Source: Thermoanaerobaculia bacterium
Lineage (GTDB): Bacteria > Acidobacteriota > Thermoanaerobaculia > Multivoradales > J023
Direction of reading: 5' to 3'
NCBI GenBank assembly: GCA_030431255.1
Contig: JAUIJL010000019.1
Location: forward strand, 124,001-188,000
Length of the DNA: 64,000 bases
The position numbers and the translations under genes were made by a program. Of the stretch, positions 43,342 through 53,301 are shown piece by piece. The notes under the pieces are model-generated. The model was not told the origin of the DNA and searched no databases. It was given only the letters and a program-made list of their open reading frames with translations. Numbering within the stretch: the stretch's first letter is position 1; every line of letters starts with the position of its first letter.

Positions 43342-45774
43342 TCAGGAATTGGAGGGGCCTGTGGTGAGCACGGATTGAATGGCCGATCGCAGCTTTTCGG
43401 TGGTGAAGGGTTTGGCGATGTAAGTGTTCATGCCCGCTTCCAGGCATTTTTCTCGATCCCCGGACATGGCATGCGCGGTGGACGCGATAATGGGGATCGG
43501 ACGGGTCTCCCGACGCATCCGTTCGTCCCGTCGGATTCGCCGGGTGGTCTCGTAGCCGTCCAGCTCGGGCATCTGGCAGTCCATCAAGATCAGATCGAAG
43601 GATTTTCGATCCAGCAGCCCCAAAGCTTCCAAGCCGTTTTCGGCGGTCTCGACGACCTCGAAGCCCATATCCTTCAACTGCTCGCAAATCACAATTTGAT
43701 TGATCGGGTTGTCCTCGGCGACCAGGACGCTGAGCCCCTTCGGCGTGCTCGAGGCGAGGTCGGAAAGGTAGAGCTTCTGGGAGTCCATGAACGAATCCTG
43801 GACGGCCGCCAAGGATAGGCTCAGCCAAAAGGTCGACCCCTTGCCGTGCTCGCTCTCGAACTCCAGGCTGCCGTCCATGAGCTCGGCCAATCTCCGGCTG
43901 ATGGCCAATCCCAAACCACTGCCGCCGAATTTTCGCGAGCTGCTGCTGTCCGCTTGGGTGAAGGGCTCGAAGAGGCCGGCTTGGGCGTGCTCGGGAATGC
44001 CGGAGCCGGTGTCGCGCACGGTGATGCGAAAGGGCACCTGATTCGAAGAGCCCGACGGGCTCGTGCCCGGCGGTGAGGTGCTCGACGAGGTACTCGACGA
44101 GGTGCTCGACAGTGGCTCGTCGATTCGCCGGGCGCTGAGCCTCACCTCGCCCTCCGAGGTGAATTTGATCGCGTTGCTCAGCAGATTGACCAAAATCTGT
44201 CGAATTCTGGCTTCGTCGCCGAGAAATTGCTCCGGCAATCTCGGATCAACATCCACGCTGAGGGTGAGATGTTGCAGATCCGCCCGGTGCTGGACCAAAC
44301 CGACCGCTCCGTTCAGCAAGGAGCGGATGCGGAAAGGTTTGATCTCCAAGCTCATCTTGCCGGCCTCGGCTTTGGAGAAGTCGAGGATGTCGTCGATGAT
44401 GCCCAACAGCATCTCGCTCGAGCTGTGGATGATTTCGAGATGCCGTCGATCCAGCTCCTCTGACGCCTCGCGGCTCAACAACAAACCCGAAAGACCGATG
44501 ATGCCGACCATGGGTGTGCGCAGCTCGTGGCTCATATTGGCGAGCAGCAGGCTCTTCGCCTGATTTGCTTGCTCGGCGGCTTCCTTGGCCACCCGCAGCT
44601 GGCTGGCTCGACGCTCGTCGGTGACGTCTCGGTTCATGGAGAGCACCGCGGTTCGACCCTGGTATTCGATCGGAATGGAGTGGATCTCGAGAATCATCTC
44701 GGTGCCGTCGGCCCGTCGCTGGATGGTTTCGAAACGCACCAACCGGTCCGACGCGGCGGTCGATCCATCCGCAGGGTCGCCCTCTGCAGAATCTCTCGGC
44801 TTGAGGAGCTGCTCGAGAGCCTTGCGACCGCGGGATTGGTTGACGGAGATGTCGAGCAAAGATCGGCCGATGAATTGCTCGCGCTCAAAACCGTAAATCT
44901 CACAGGCCCGGCGATTGACGTTCAAAACCCGCTCACCGTCGGGATCGAAAATCAGAATGGCGTCGTGGGCGTTCTCGAAAATCGATCGATAGTCCCGCTC
45001 CTGCTGTTTCAGCTCGTCGGCGATCCGAGCGTTGTCACCGACCCGTTCCGCGATTTCATCTTCCAGTCGATCCGCCATGGCAGCCAGGGAGTCTTTGGCC
45101 GCTTGAAGGTCTTCGGCACGCTGCCGTAGGAGGTGGTCGTTGATCAGGGAGCGCCAGTGCTTTTGGTGCAAGGATTGGCCGGAGGAATAGCTGTAGAAGC
45201 AGTAGGCGAGCGCTGCCACGGCGGCCCACCAGCCGGAGCCGCCGATCAAGGTGGCGCCGACGATCAAGGGTACGGCCATCCAGGCGATGTAAGCGAGCAC
45301 GAGCTTCGAGCTGTGGGCGTACATGATCAAGGCCTGTGCGATCAGGGCGGTCGAGATTAGAAGGCAGAAGAAGGCGTGGAACGACAGCCCTTGGCGAAAG
45401 ATCACCAGAAAGCCGAGAAAGCTCCACGCCGCCACGGAAGTCAAGAGGGAGATGCCGAAAAAACGCGACCATTGGTATGGCGCTCGGCGGAATGTCTGCT
45501 CGAATCGGATCACCCAATAGGCCCGGAAGAGGGTGCCGAGCATCGAGACGAGCAGCAGACCGAAATAGGCCGGATCGCCCTCCGTCAGCCACGACGTCGA
45601 AACCCCGACGAGCACCATGGCCAAAGGAAAGGCGAGCAGACCCCGCCGGGAGTGAGCCGCGAGGTCTTCGCAGGAGCTTTTGAGCAGAGACATCCGCTCG
45701 CCCTGGCTGAGACCTGGTGTGCCCCGGAGAGGCTTTGGAAGGGATTCTGGGGGGATGGTGGTTTGGCTGTCCAT
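43342..45774 (-). CDS. Membrane hybrid histidine kinase with PAS and receiver domain
   Basis: This 810-aa sensor kinase has six or so membrane spans (about 45-215), a PAS domain (about 265-385; FENAHDAILIFDPDGERVLN), HisKA with His in LANMSHELRTPM (about 420), a HATPase with DTGSGI and GSGLGLAISRRL, and a C-terminal receiver (about 685-805; VLVAEDNPINQ with acceptor Asp in LILMDCQMPELDG). It autophosphorylates and relays to its own receiver. A 12-bp in-frame repeat gives SSTSSSTSSSTS in the HATPase, between strands, at about residue 565. The start ATG at 45774 lacks a ribosome binding site; ATG at residue 28 is possible. Confidence 0.9.
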   Translation of the reverse strand: MDSQTTIPPESLPKPLRGTPGLSQGERMSLLKSSCEDLAAHSRRGLLAFPLAMVLVGVSTSWLTEGDPAYFGLLLVSMLGTLFRAYWVIRFEQTFRRAPYQWSRFFGISLLTSVAAWSFLGFLVIFRQGLSFHAFFCLLISTALIAQALIMYAHSSKLVLAYIAWMAVPLIVGATLIGGSGWWAAVAALAYCFYSYSSGQSLHQKHWRSLINDHLLRQRAEDLQAAKDSLAAMADRLEDEIAERVGDNARIADELKQQERDYRSIFENAHDAILIFDPDGERVLNVNRRACEIYGFEREQFIGRSLLDISVNQSRGRKALEQLLKPRDSAEGDPADGSTAASDRLVRFETIQRRADGTEMILEIHSIPIEYQGRTAVLSMNRDVTDERRASQLRVAKEAAEQANQAKSLLLANMSHELRTPMVGIIGLSGLLLSREASEELDRRHLEIIHSSSEMLLGIIDDILDFSKAEAGKMSLEIKPFRIRSLLNGAVGLVQHRADLQHLTLSVDVDPRLPEQFLGDEARIRQILVNLLSNAIKFTSEGEVRLSARRIDEPLSSTSSSTSSSTSPPGTSPSGSSNQVPFRITVRDTGSGIPEHAQAGLFEPFTQADSSSSRKFGGSGLGLAISRRLAELMDGSLEFESEHGKGSTFWLSLSLAAVQDSFMDSQKLYLSDLASSTPKGLSVLVAEDNPINQIVICEQLKDMGFEVVETAENGLEALGLLDRKSFDLILMDCQMPELDGYETTRRIRRDERMRRETRPIPIIASTAHAMSGDREKCLEAGMNTYIAKPFTTEKLRSAIQSVLTTGPSNS

Positions 45775-45892
45775 GGATCGGGATAAGAAGCTTACACCAG
45801 CAGGGGGTCCCGTGCGGAAACCCTATGCTCGGCCCCACCTCTTCGGGCTCCGCCGCTTGCGGAAGCGCTCCGCGGGATGACCGCCACCGCCC

Positions 45893-46648
45893 TCACGGAG
45901 AGGAGCTGCTCCAGGCCGTGACGTCACCGGATTCGAAACCGTCGCCGAAGACGCCGAAAGCGGTTTCAAAATCGAAAGTCGATGACGCTTCTACGGTATC
46001 GACCACCAAGCCGTCCGCAAAGCCGTTGAACCCGCCCGCCCAGGGGCCGCCGGCCTTGAGCAGAACGGCTCCGAGCTCGGCGTGCACACCGGCGTTGGGG
46101 AAAGCGCTAAGGACCTCCTGCCAGGTGCAAGGGTCGTTTTGCGGGCAGGTTCCGTTTCCGGGTGAGCCGGAAGACCACCAAGATCCCGCCATGGCATCCC
46201 AGGTTTGCCATTGATGGGCCATCACCGTGCCGGTGAGGTAGGGCTCGTAGACCAAGCGTCCCTGCCAGGTTTGATCTCCATCGGTGAGATCGTAATCGAT
46301 GTTGATCTGCAGGCTGAGCTGGATGACCCCATCGACGGGATGGACCCGGAAGGTGCTGTAGCCGAGGGCGGTGAATTGAGACAAAGGCACGGCGTTGAAG
46401 CGGTCGGTGCCGAGCAGCTGACGACCCGTATCGTCGACCCGGAAGAAGGCCGCACCCTCTCCGAGCACGCTGGAGGCCCCCGGTCCGTAGTTGTAGCTAC
46501 CGAAGCCGTTGGGGACTTCTTCGCCGAATCCCCAATCTGCGGTGTTCTCATCGACCACCTCCGCGCCACCGGCTAGGACGGGTCCGATGCCGAGGGAAGG
46601 GAAGGTGAAGGAAATGGCTACGACCGAAACGGCAACGAAATAACGCAT
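45893..46648 (-). CDS. Secreted protein with C-terminal DGFESG motif
   Basis: ATG at 46648 gives 251 aa with a signal peptide (RYFVAVSVVAISFTFPSLGI). A TTG at 46666 in the same frame is an alternative. The body reads as beta-rich (YSTFRVHPVDGVIQLSLQIN; QTWQGRLVYEPYLTG), and the C-terminus is GDGFESGDVTAWSSSSP, as in the protein at 2-916. No enzyme motif is seen. The body is unlike the 2-916 protein apart from this tail, so the tail behaves as a shared element. The gap 45775-45892 has no clear feature. Confidence 0.75.
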   Translation of the reverse strand: MRYFVAVSVVAISFTFPSLGIGPVLAGGAEVVDENTADWGFGEEVPNGFGSYNYGPGASSVLGEGAAFFRVDDTGRQLLGTDRFNAVPLSQFTALGYSTFRVHPVDGVIQLSLQINIDYDLTDGDQTWQGRLVYEPYLTGTVMAHQWQTWDAMAGSWWSSGSPGNGTCPQNDPCTWQEVLSAFPNAGVHAELGAVLLKAGGPWAGGFNGFADGLVVDTVEASSTFDFETAFGVFGDGFESGDVTAWSSSSP

Positions 46649-46757
46649 GATGACACTCACTTTCAAATGATTTCTTCGATGGCTCGCATGATTTAGATGC
46701 GTGACCTCATACTCAAGCTTCTTATCTAGAAATGCGCAGAAATCAAGAGATTCGCGG

Positions 46758-49700
46758 CTAGCCCCAATCTGATTCGTCCACGTCGCCTTTCAGCCGGGCT
46801 TTCGCCGAGCTCCGTTGGCGATGGACCCGACCTTCGGAAGTCCCCATGGCCGCGTCAGCGCCATCCTGGGTTGCCGGTTCCTCAGGCTCGGGCTTGCGGC
46901 CGAGGGTGAAACGGAAAGTGGTGCCCAAATCCTCGCCGTCGGATTCCGCCCAAATCTCGCCTCCGTGCGTCTCGATGGTGCGTTTTGCCAAGGCGAGGCC
47001 CAATCCGGTTCCGTCGTCGTCCGGGTGGAGCCGCTTGAACAGCTCGAAGATTTGCTCCTTGTGCCGGCCGGCCAAGCCTCGGCCGTTGTCTCGAACGAAA
47101 AAGACGGCTTTGCCGTCGATGATATCGCAGCCGATATGTACCTGGGGCACTCGGCCTTTCGATCCGTGCTTCAAGGCGTTTTCGATCAGGTTTTGCAGCA
47201 CTTCCGTCAGCCGGGACCGATCGGCATAGACCCTGGGCATGTCTTCTTGGACTTCGATGCTCGCCCCCGTGCGCAATCGATAGCCCGCGGTCAACGAGAC
47301 CGCCTCCGCCGCCACCTCGGTCATGGCCAACCATTCCGGATCGTCGCTTACCAGACCCAATCGGGTCAGCTTGAGCAGCTCGCCCAAGAGCAGCTCCATG
47401 CGCTTCGAGGCCTTCAAGATCAAATCGATGTCTTGGTCGATTACCTCGGGAGCCCCGGCCTGGATGTCGTCCCGGAGAGCGCCGGCGAATCCTCGGATCG
47501 TCACCAAGGGGCTTTTCAGGTCGTGGGACACGGTGTAAGTGAAACGCTCGAGCTCTTGATTCTTGGCTTCCAGCTCGCTGATCAGCCGACGGTTTTCCCG
47601 ATCGGTCCGTTCTTGTCGACCGACGATCTCTTCGAGCTCGGCGTTTCGTCGGCGCACAATCCGAACTCGCCACAGGAAGATGCGCTGCAACAGCACCAGA
47701 AGGCCGATCGCCATACCGGCGATGAAAAGGGGAGTTTCGTGAACCCGGGGCTTGAGCCGGAAAGCCAAGGCGTCCCCCTGCGGATTGGCGATGCCGTCGT
47801 TGTTGGTGCCGACGACTCGAAACCGGTAAAGACCCGGCCCGAGGTTGGTGTAGAGCGCCTGTCGAGTGGATTCCGCCTCGATCCATCTGTCATCGAAACC
47901 TTCGAGCCGGAACCAAACCCGATTCTTTTGGGGCTGTTGCAAGCTGAGATTGGAAAAACGGAAGTTGAACCGCCGTCCTCCGGCCTCCAGCTCCAGAGGA
48001 CCCTCTCCGGTCGACACGGCCTCCACGCCGTCGACCTCCATACTACGGATGTGGATCGGGGGCGGCACGGGATTGTGAGAGATGTCGGCGGGGTCGAGGA
48101 TGGAAAGCCCACCCAGGGTGGGGAACATCAGGAGGCCGTCGCTGGATCGGGTGAAGGGCGTAGCCGCCGTGCATTGGCGATGGGAGAGACCGTCGCGGTC
48201 ATCGAAGAGGGTCAAGGCGAGCGGCGGAACGTCGTCGGGATCCGCGCCGTCTCGGCGAGCGGCGAAGTGGTCGAGCACCGACTGTCGGTCCATTCGAATC
48301 ACCCCCATCGAGCTGGTCAGCCAAAGATGACCCCGCTCGTCGGGCTTGACGTCGAAGACCGTGTTCATGGGTAAGCCGTCGTCTTGGTCGATGCTCTGGA
48401 GACCTTCTTCGGTGAGCAGCACCAGGCCACCGTCGGTGGCGATCCAAATCCGATCCCGCTCGGGAAAAGTGTTGAACACCACCGCCCCCGGCAACCCCTG
48501 CTGCTCCGTGTAGGTCGCGGTGATTTCCACCGGAGGATCGCCGTCGGAGGTGGGTTTGAGAATCGCCATGCCCCCGCGCAGACCGACGATCAGCCGACCG
48601 TCCGGGGCCTCGTCCAAGGAGAGCACGAAATTCGAGGGCAAGCCCTGGGCCTCGCCGATGACTCGATAGCCGTCGTCTCGCTCCAGCACCAAGCCGCCGT
48701 TTCGGGTGCCGATCCACAGCAAGCCTCGGCTGTCCTCGAAGACGAAACGTATTTGGTTGGTCGGCAAGCCGTCGTGGACCCCGAGGAGCTCTTCCTCGCC
48801 GTTTTGTCGACGCAACAGGCCGGCGTAGGAGGAAATCCACCTCCGACCCTTCGAGTCTTCGAAGATATTTCGCATGCGAGCTTCCGGTAGCTCGAGGATC
48901 GGATAGTCGTCGATTTTCCCCGGCCCGTTCTCGCGCTTGAGAGATTGCAAAGTGCCGTCGTCGAGACCCAATAGAAAGCTACCCGGCCCGGTCTCGTAGA
49001 CGGTGTTGACCCGGGCGGTGTGAAGACCGTCGGCTTGGGTATAAGTTTCGAAGTCGGCTCGCCGTAGCTGAAAAAGACCGGAGAGGGCGCTGGTCAGCCA
49101 GACGCTTCCCTCGTTGTCGAATGCGATGCCGGACAAAGCCCGCAGGGAGTGCCCACCCAGCTCTTGGACGAGCTCCACGACCTCGGTCTTCGGGTCGAAA
49201 CGGACCAAACCGGACGCGGTGCTGAACCAGAGGTGGCCGAAGTCGTCGGCGTAGAGGCGGTTGATGTCGATGCCTTTGAGGCTGTCGATGCCGCGGATCG
49301 TGCCGTTTTCAAACACCGACAAGCCATCGAGGCTACCGATCCACCATCGATCGTCGATGCGGATCAGACCGGTCAAAGCCTGGCTGACCAAGCCGTCCTC
49401 CATGGTCCACCAGGTGGCCTTGCCGTCGCGGACCCGGGCCAAGCCGTGGCCCTCGGAGGCCACCCACAGGGTCCCGTCCGGCTCGATTTCGACATCGCGG
49501 ATGCGGGCCTTGCCGAAGCCCGGAAGGATCAACGGCTCGAATCGATTCGCCTCGCGTCGAAAGAGCCCGGTATCCATCCCGAGCCAAAATCCGTGCTCCG
49601 GCGATTTGTGGATGGCGAAGGCGACCACCCCGAGCCGCTCCGTGTCGTAGGGCTCCAGGCGGCCCTTCCGAACGCGCCAGATACCACTCCCTTGCGTCCC

Positions 49701-50144
49701 GATCCACAGGGTTCCGTCCTCCTCCTCGAGGAATTGAACGAAAGAGTTGGTGTCCAGCTGCGGGTGGGTCTTCCGGTCGAAGATTTCGAAATTTATCCCG
49801 TCGAAGCGCGCCAAGCCCGAGTAGGAGGCAATCCATAGATATCCTTCCGCCGACCGATGAATATTCATCAGGGTGTTGGTGGGCAGGCCGTCGTCAACGG
49901 TCCATTGGGAAATCAAAAGCTTCGAGAGGGGTTCCTTCGGCGATGGGGGCAGCACTCGATCGGACTGGGTCGACGGCTTCGCCCGGGTGATCACCTCCGG
50001 CAGGGGTGAGAGGTTCTGGGCAAAAACGGCGGAGTCGGCGACGAGGCAGAAAGAAAACAGAGAAAGAAAGATGAGGCGGTGCGCGCGCCATCCGCCGGTC
50101 GGGTGGGCGGTCGAGCGAAGGGTAGGTCTAGGATCCTCGTGCAT
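46758..50144 (-). CDS. Two-component-regulator-propeller histidine kinase (Y_Y_Y)
   Basis: This 1128-aa sensor kinase has a signal-like hydrophobic N-terminus (LIFLSLFSFCLVADSAVFAQ). Reg_prop repeats (about 75-690; WTVDDGLPTNTLMNIHRSAE; GHLWFSTASGLVRFDP) form two seven-bladed propellers. A Y_Y_Y domain follows (about 720-800; YTNLGPGLYRFRVVGTNNDG), then a membrane span (LFIAGMAIGLLVLLQRIFLW), HisKA (FTYTVSHDLKSPLVTIRGFA) and HATPase (DNGRGL, GTGLGLALAKRT). Propeller-Y_Y_Y sensors usually detect polysaccharides or other extracellular ligands. It has no receiver domain, unlike Bacteroidetes HTCS proteins, so a separate regulator is needed. The start ATG 50144 has no clear ribosome binding site. 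Confidence 0.95.
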   Translation of the reverse strand: MHEDPRPTLRSTAHPTGGWRAHRLIFLSLFSFCLVADSAVFAQNLSPLPEVITRAKPSTQSDRVLPPSPKEPLSKLLISQWTVDDGLPTNTLMNIHRSAEGYLWIASYSGLARFDGINFEIFDRKTHPQLDTNSFVQFLEEEDGTLWIGTQGSGIWRVRKGRLEPYDTERLGVVAFAIHKSPEHGFWLGMDTGLFRREANRFEPLILPGFGKARIRDVEIEPDGTLWVASEGHGLARVRDGKATWWTMEDGLVSQALTGLIRIDDRWWIGSLDGLSVFENGTIRGIDSLKGIDINRLYADDFGHLWFSTASGLVRFDPKTEVVELVQELGGHSLRALSGIAFDNEGSVWLTSALSGLFQLRRADFETYTQADGLHTARVNTVYETGPGSFLLGLDDGTLQSLKRENGPGKIDDYPILELPEARMRNIFEDSKGRRWISSYAGLLRRQNGEEELLGVHDGLPTNQIRFVFEDSRGLLWIGTRNGGLVLERDDGYRVIGEAQGLPSNFVLSLDEAPDGRLIVGLRGGMAILKPTSDGDPPVEITATYTEQQGLPGAVVFNTFPERDRIWIATDGGLVLLTEEGLQSIDQDDGLPMNTVFDVKPDERGHLWLTSSMGVIRMDRQSVLDHFAARRDGADPDDVPPLALTLFDDRDGLSHRQCTAATPFTRSSDGLLMFPTLGGLSILDPADISHNPVPPPIHIRSMEVDGVEAVSTGEGPLELEAGGRRFNFRFSNLSLQQPQKNRVWFRLEGFDDRWIEAESTRQALYTNLGPGLYRFRVVGTNNDGIANPQGDALAFRLKPRVHETPLFIAGMAIGLLVLLQRIFLWRVRIVRRRNAELEEIVGRQERTDRENRRLISELEAKNQELERFTYTVSHDLKSPLVTIRGFAGALRDDIQAGAPEVIDQDIDLILKASKRMELLLGELLKLTRLGLVSDDPEWLAMTEVAAEAVSLTAGYRLRTGASIEVQEDMPRVYADRSRLTEVLQNLIENALKHGSKGRVPQVHIGCDIIDGKAVFFVRDNGRGLAGRHKEQIFELFKRLHPDDDGTGLGLALAKRTIETHGGEIWAESDGEDLGTTFRFTLGRKPEPEEPATQDGADAAMGTSEGRVHRQRSSAKARLKGDVDESDWG

Positions 50145-50280
50145 TTATGGCATGAATCGAGGTGTCTCTGTGCGCTGCGGCGGCTGTTTGTCGAGCGAGT
50201 GCTCAATGATTATAGTCCACAGGAAATGCTCGATGCCGGTGATCGTTGGCCTCTCCGTGAGATTAGTTCATAATCTCCTC

Positions 50281-51288
50281 ATGACTCTGTCGACAACTCC
50301 ATCCCATAGCCCGCCCCAGGACGCCCCGTGGCCGATAAGCATTGAAAGGTTTCTGAACGGAGGCGGACGTTTTTCAGCCGCGACGATTCAAACCTATCGT
50401 CCGGCTCTTCGTCGATTTGCCGACGTCGCCATCGAACGAGGTTATGACAAACCCGCGGCCGTGGATGCGCATTTGTTGGAGCTCTACGGCCAAGCGTTGC
50501 GGGAGTGGAACCCAGCGGCAAGGACCCTGAGCTTGCACGTCGTCTGTGTTCGACGATTCATCGGCTGGCTGCAAGCTCACGGTGCTGAAGGCCTGCCGCA
50601 GGTCTGGCAGATCAAAGACATCCTGCGTTTCGAGGCGGCGCCCAAGCCGTCCATGACCGCCACCGCCCGTCCCGACCTCAAACGTCTGCTGGTCGCCCGC
50701 GACGCCTCGCCGAGAGACCGGGCGATTTGGGCCCTAGCCGCCTTCGCTGGTTTGAAAGCCACGGAGATCGCCCGCCTCAAGCTGGAATCGTTCCGACACG
50801 ACGGAACGGGATGGACCGTCGAGGTGGTGCGCAGCTCTCGCAAGGTGCCCCGCAGCGTTCCGCTGGTGGACGAGGTCAGCCGCGCCCTCACCGCCTACCT
50901 GCGGGATACCGGTCGGCGGCTCGGGCGATCCAAAGGTTTCGTCTTCGAGGCGGAAGATCCATACGCGGAAAAACGGGCCACCCAAGGCCTTTCCCGCCAA
51001 ACCGTCTACAACGTCATCCGCAAAACCGCCGATGCCCTCGGCATCGAAAGCTGCAACCCCCGCCAGCTGCGCAACGCCTTCGGCGTGCTCTTCCTGCGCG
51101 CCGGCGGCGAGCTGTCCCAGCTCCAGGAGCTCCTGGGCCACGAATCCGCCGCCGCCACCTCCGTCTACCTCCAAGCCGAGCAACGATCCGTTGCCCGAGA
51201 GACCCTCGAGCGACAGATCGCCCTGGTGGAAAGCACCGACGAAACCTTGATGAAAGCGGGGGAACGGGAGAAAGGCCTGCGGGAATAG
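50281..51288 (+). CDS. Tyrosine recombinase/integrase with altered catalytic residues
   Basis: ATG at 50281 gives 335 aa; an ATG at 50233 with AGGA upstream is a possible alternative, and the longer frame overlaps the kinase gene on the other strand. A core-binding (SAM-like) domain spans about residues 17-110 (SIERFLNGGGRFSAATIQTY). The catalytic domain has R264 (NPRQLRNAF), H287 (LLGHESAAAT) and nucleophile Y296 (SVYLQ). The first catalytic Arg is Lys at K159 (FAGLKATEIARL), where GLR is expected, and the His of HxLR is Arg (R261). So only part of the R-K-H-R-H/W-Y set is conserved. It may be inactive or may have become a DNA-binding or accessory recombinase. Confidence 0.85.
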   Translation: MTLSTTPSHSPPQDAPWPISIERFLNGGGRFSAATIQTYRPALRRFADVAIERGYDKPAAVDAHLLELYGQALREWNPAARTLSLHVVCVRRFIGWLQAHGAEGLPQVWQIKDILRFEAAPKPSMTATARPDLKRLLVARDASPRDRAIWALAAFAGLKATEIARLKLESFRHDGTGWTVEVVRSSRKVPRSVPLVDEVSRALTAYLRDTGRRLGRSKGFVFEAEDPYAEKRATQGLSRQTVYNVIRKTADALGIESCNPRQLRNAFGVLFLRAGGELSQLQELLGHESAAATSVYLQAEQRSVARETLERQIALVESTDETLMKAGEREKGLRE

Positions 51289-51321
51289 CTGCTTAATCCC
51301 GGGATCGTCGGTCACCCTTTC

Positions 51322-53109
51322 TCAGGGCACGCTTACCGACACATCGTCGATCATCAATCCGTCGCCGTTGAAATCGGCATAACCGTATTGTTGGAAGCGA
51401 ATCACGAATTGGTCGGTGAGCGAGATACCTAGGCCGGCGGCCAGGGAGTCGACGTCGAGCACCACTTCCTCGTAGGTATCGTTCGGTCGGCTGCCCGGGG
51501 TGAGCAAGTAGACCTGGCGGAAATTCTCTCCGCCGTTGCTGCTGAAGTAGATCGCATCCTGATTGTGAGATTCGTCTTGCCGATCCTTCAGCCAAAAACG
51601 CAGCTCGACTTGGCTCTGTCCCTGCAAATTGAGATGTAGGTCGAGGGCGTTGGTGGTCCAATTGCCGGTAACCCGTCGACCTAGGGCCACACCGTAGTTG
51701 CCGAAATGGGCTATCTCGTATCCCTGGATGCTGGAGGCTACTTCCACCAGACCTCCTGGCAAGACGGTGTCGTCGAGGCTAGTGGAGGCGGGGTAGAGGG
51801 GGTTGGCCCATGCCCAGGCCGGGCCTAGGCTCGCGGTCTCGAAACCGTCGGCAAACGGCAGAGCGGCGTAGGTCGTGGGTTTGGATTCGACGGCGATATC
51901 GTCGATCACTAGACCGTCGCTGCCCAAATTGGCGTAACCGTATTGTTGGAATCGGATGACGAATTGATCATTCAGGGTCAGACCGTGGTCCGACGCTAGG
52001 CGGTCGACGGGAAGGGGTGGAAGCCGACCGTAGGAGAAGCTGGACCAATCGCTGGGGGCGAAATCGAAGACCTTGGTGAAGCTAGTGCCCCCATCGTTGC
52101 TGAAATAGAGACCGTCCACTGTGTGGGTTTCGTCATTCAGGTCTTTGCTCCAAAACGAGAGCTGGACCTCGGAGGCACCATTCAAATCCAGGTGTAGATC
52201 GAGAGCGTTGGTGGTCCAGTCACCGGTGTTGCGTCGGCCCAACGCCGCGCCGTAGAAACCGCCGTGGGCCAGCTCGATGCCTTGTAGGTTCGAGCCCACC
52301 TCTACCAAGCCGCCGGGTCTCATGGTGTTCGCAAAGGTGGTCGACCGTGGATCCCCCCAATGCCAAGCGCTGCCCAGAGCCCCTGATTCGAAACCGTCGG
52401 AAAAGGGTAAAGTCGCCGGCTGGGTATGAGGTTCCATGACTTTCACATCGTCGAGCACGAAACCGTCGCTGCCGAGGGATTGATATCCGTATTGTTGAAA
52501 TCGCAGCACAAAGGAATCGGTGAATTCGAGACCGAGGTTTGCGGCCGCACGATCAAGGTCGAAAGGCGGAAGACTTCCCCATGCGTCGACCCAATTGCTG
52601 GGATCGAAATCCAGGGCCTTTTGGAACGTAACGCCGCCGTCGTCGCTTAGATAGAGACCATCTGCGGCGTGGGTGGAGTCGCCGGTATCGTGGAGCCAGA
52701 AAGACAGGTCGAGCTGAGCGGCGGAGGAAAGATCTAGGTGCAGCTCCAATGCGTTGGTTTCGAAGTCGCTAGAAGCAGACTTTCCGATCGCCGCTCCGTA
52801 AGTGCCGCCGTGGGAGAGGTCGATTCCAGAAATAATCGAGCCGACCTCCACCAAACCATCAGGATCGGACGGGAGGGGGATCCACTCCGGTTCGAATGCT
52901 CCGGTTTCGAAGTCTTGGCAGTAGTTGAAGGCCGTGGTGATCGGTGGGCTGGTCAAATCCCAAGCTGAGGTGTCACCGGATTCGAACCCATCATTGAAGA
53001 TTTCGTCGGGTCCGGTGGCCGAAGCCGGGCTTGTGGCTAGGATCCAGAACAGGATCAATAGTTTTGGTAGTTTTGATAGCGAAAGCTGGGTTCGGCGAAT
53101 CGATTCCAT
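51322..53109 (-). CDS. Secreted protein with three ~180-aa repeats and DGFESG motifs
   Basis: This 595-aa protein has a signal peptide (LPKLLILFWILATSPASA) and an early DGFESGDTSAW (residues 40-50). Three similar repeats of about 180 aa follow. Repeats open CQDFETGAFEPEW, SDGFESGALGSAW and ADGFETASLGPAW. Each continues with GLVEVGS...G, NALDLHLDL, then DGLYFSNDGG-like loops and RFQQYGY. This looks like a jellyroll or MAM/laminin-G-type beta-sandwich. The repeats suggest the DGFESG..W motif is the opening of such a domain, not only a sorting tail. No enzyme motif is seen. The product is likely a surface or secreted adhesin. Confidence 0.8.
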   Translation of the reverse strand: MESIRRTQLSLSKLPKLLILFWILATSPASATGPDEIFNDGFESGDTSAWDLTSPPITTAFNYCQDFETGAFEPEWIPLPSDPDGLVEVGSIISGIDLSHGGTYGAAIGKSASSDFETNALELHLDLSSAAQLDLSFWLHDTGDSTHAADGLYLSDDGGVTFQKALDFDPSNWVDAWGSLPPFDLDRAAANLGLEFTDSFVLRFQQYGYQSLGSDGFVLDDVKVMEPHTQPATLPFSDGFESGALGSAWHWGDPRSTTFANTMRPGGLVEVGSNLQGIELAHGGFYGAALGRRNTGDWTTNALDLHLDLNGASEVQLSFWSKDLNDETHTVDGLYFSNDGGTSFTKVFDFAPSDWSSFSYGRLPPLPVDRLASDHGLTLNDQFVIRFQQYGYANLGSDGLVIDDIAVESKPTTYAALPFADGFETASLGPAWAWANPLYPASTSLDDTVLPGGLVEVASSIQGYEIAHFGNYGVALGRRVTGNWTTNALDLHLNLQGQSQVELRFWLKDRQDESHNQDAIYFSSNGGENFRQVYLLTPGSRPNDTYEEVVLDVDSLAAGLGISLTDQFVIRFQQYGYADFNGDGLMIDDVSVSVP

Positions 53110-53301
53110 GGCTCATCTCCCAATAGTCGAGGATCACGTGTTCGGATCGAAACAAGACAAAAGGGTAGAAACCGAAGCTAGGAAAAAGTTCACTGGATCG
53201 CAATGTTCGTCCGCGTCGCGATCGATCGTTGAGTCTTTTGTGAAGCCTGGTGGATATCAGTGGGTGGATATCAGTGGCATAGCAGGCGTGGTCCTACGGG
53301 C
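53110..53301. other. Non-coding stretch upstream of the repeat-protein gene
   Basis: It holds the promoter for the minus-strand gene ending at 51322. TGGTGGATATCAG and TGGGTGGATATCAG repeat near 53248-53275. No gene is seen; the longest plus-strand ORF has no family features and overlaps the helicase remnant. Confidence 0.4.

Noticed and set aside
49873-50280. N-terminal extension of the recombinase frame
   Set aside because: It overlaps the kinase gene on the other strand and lacks recombinase features; starts at 50281 or 50233 are better placed.
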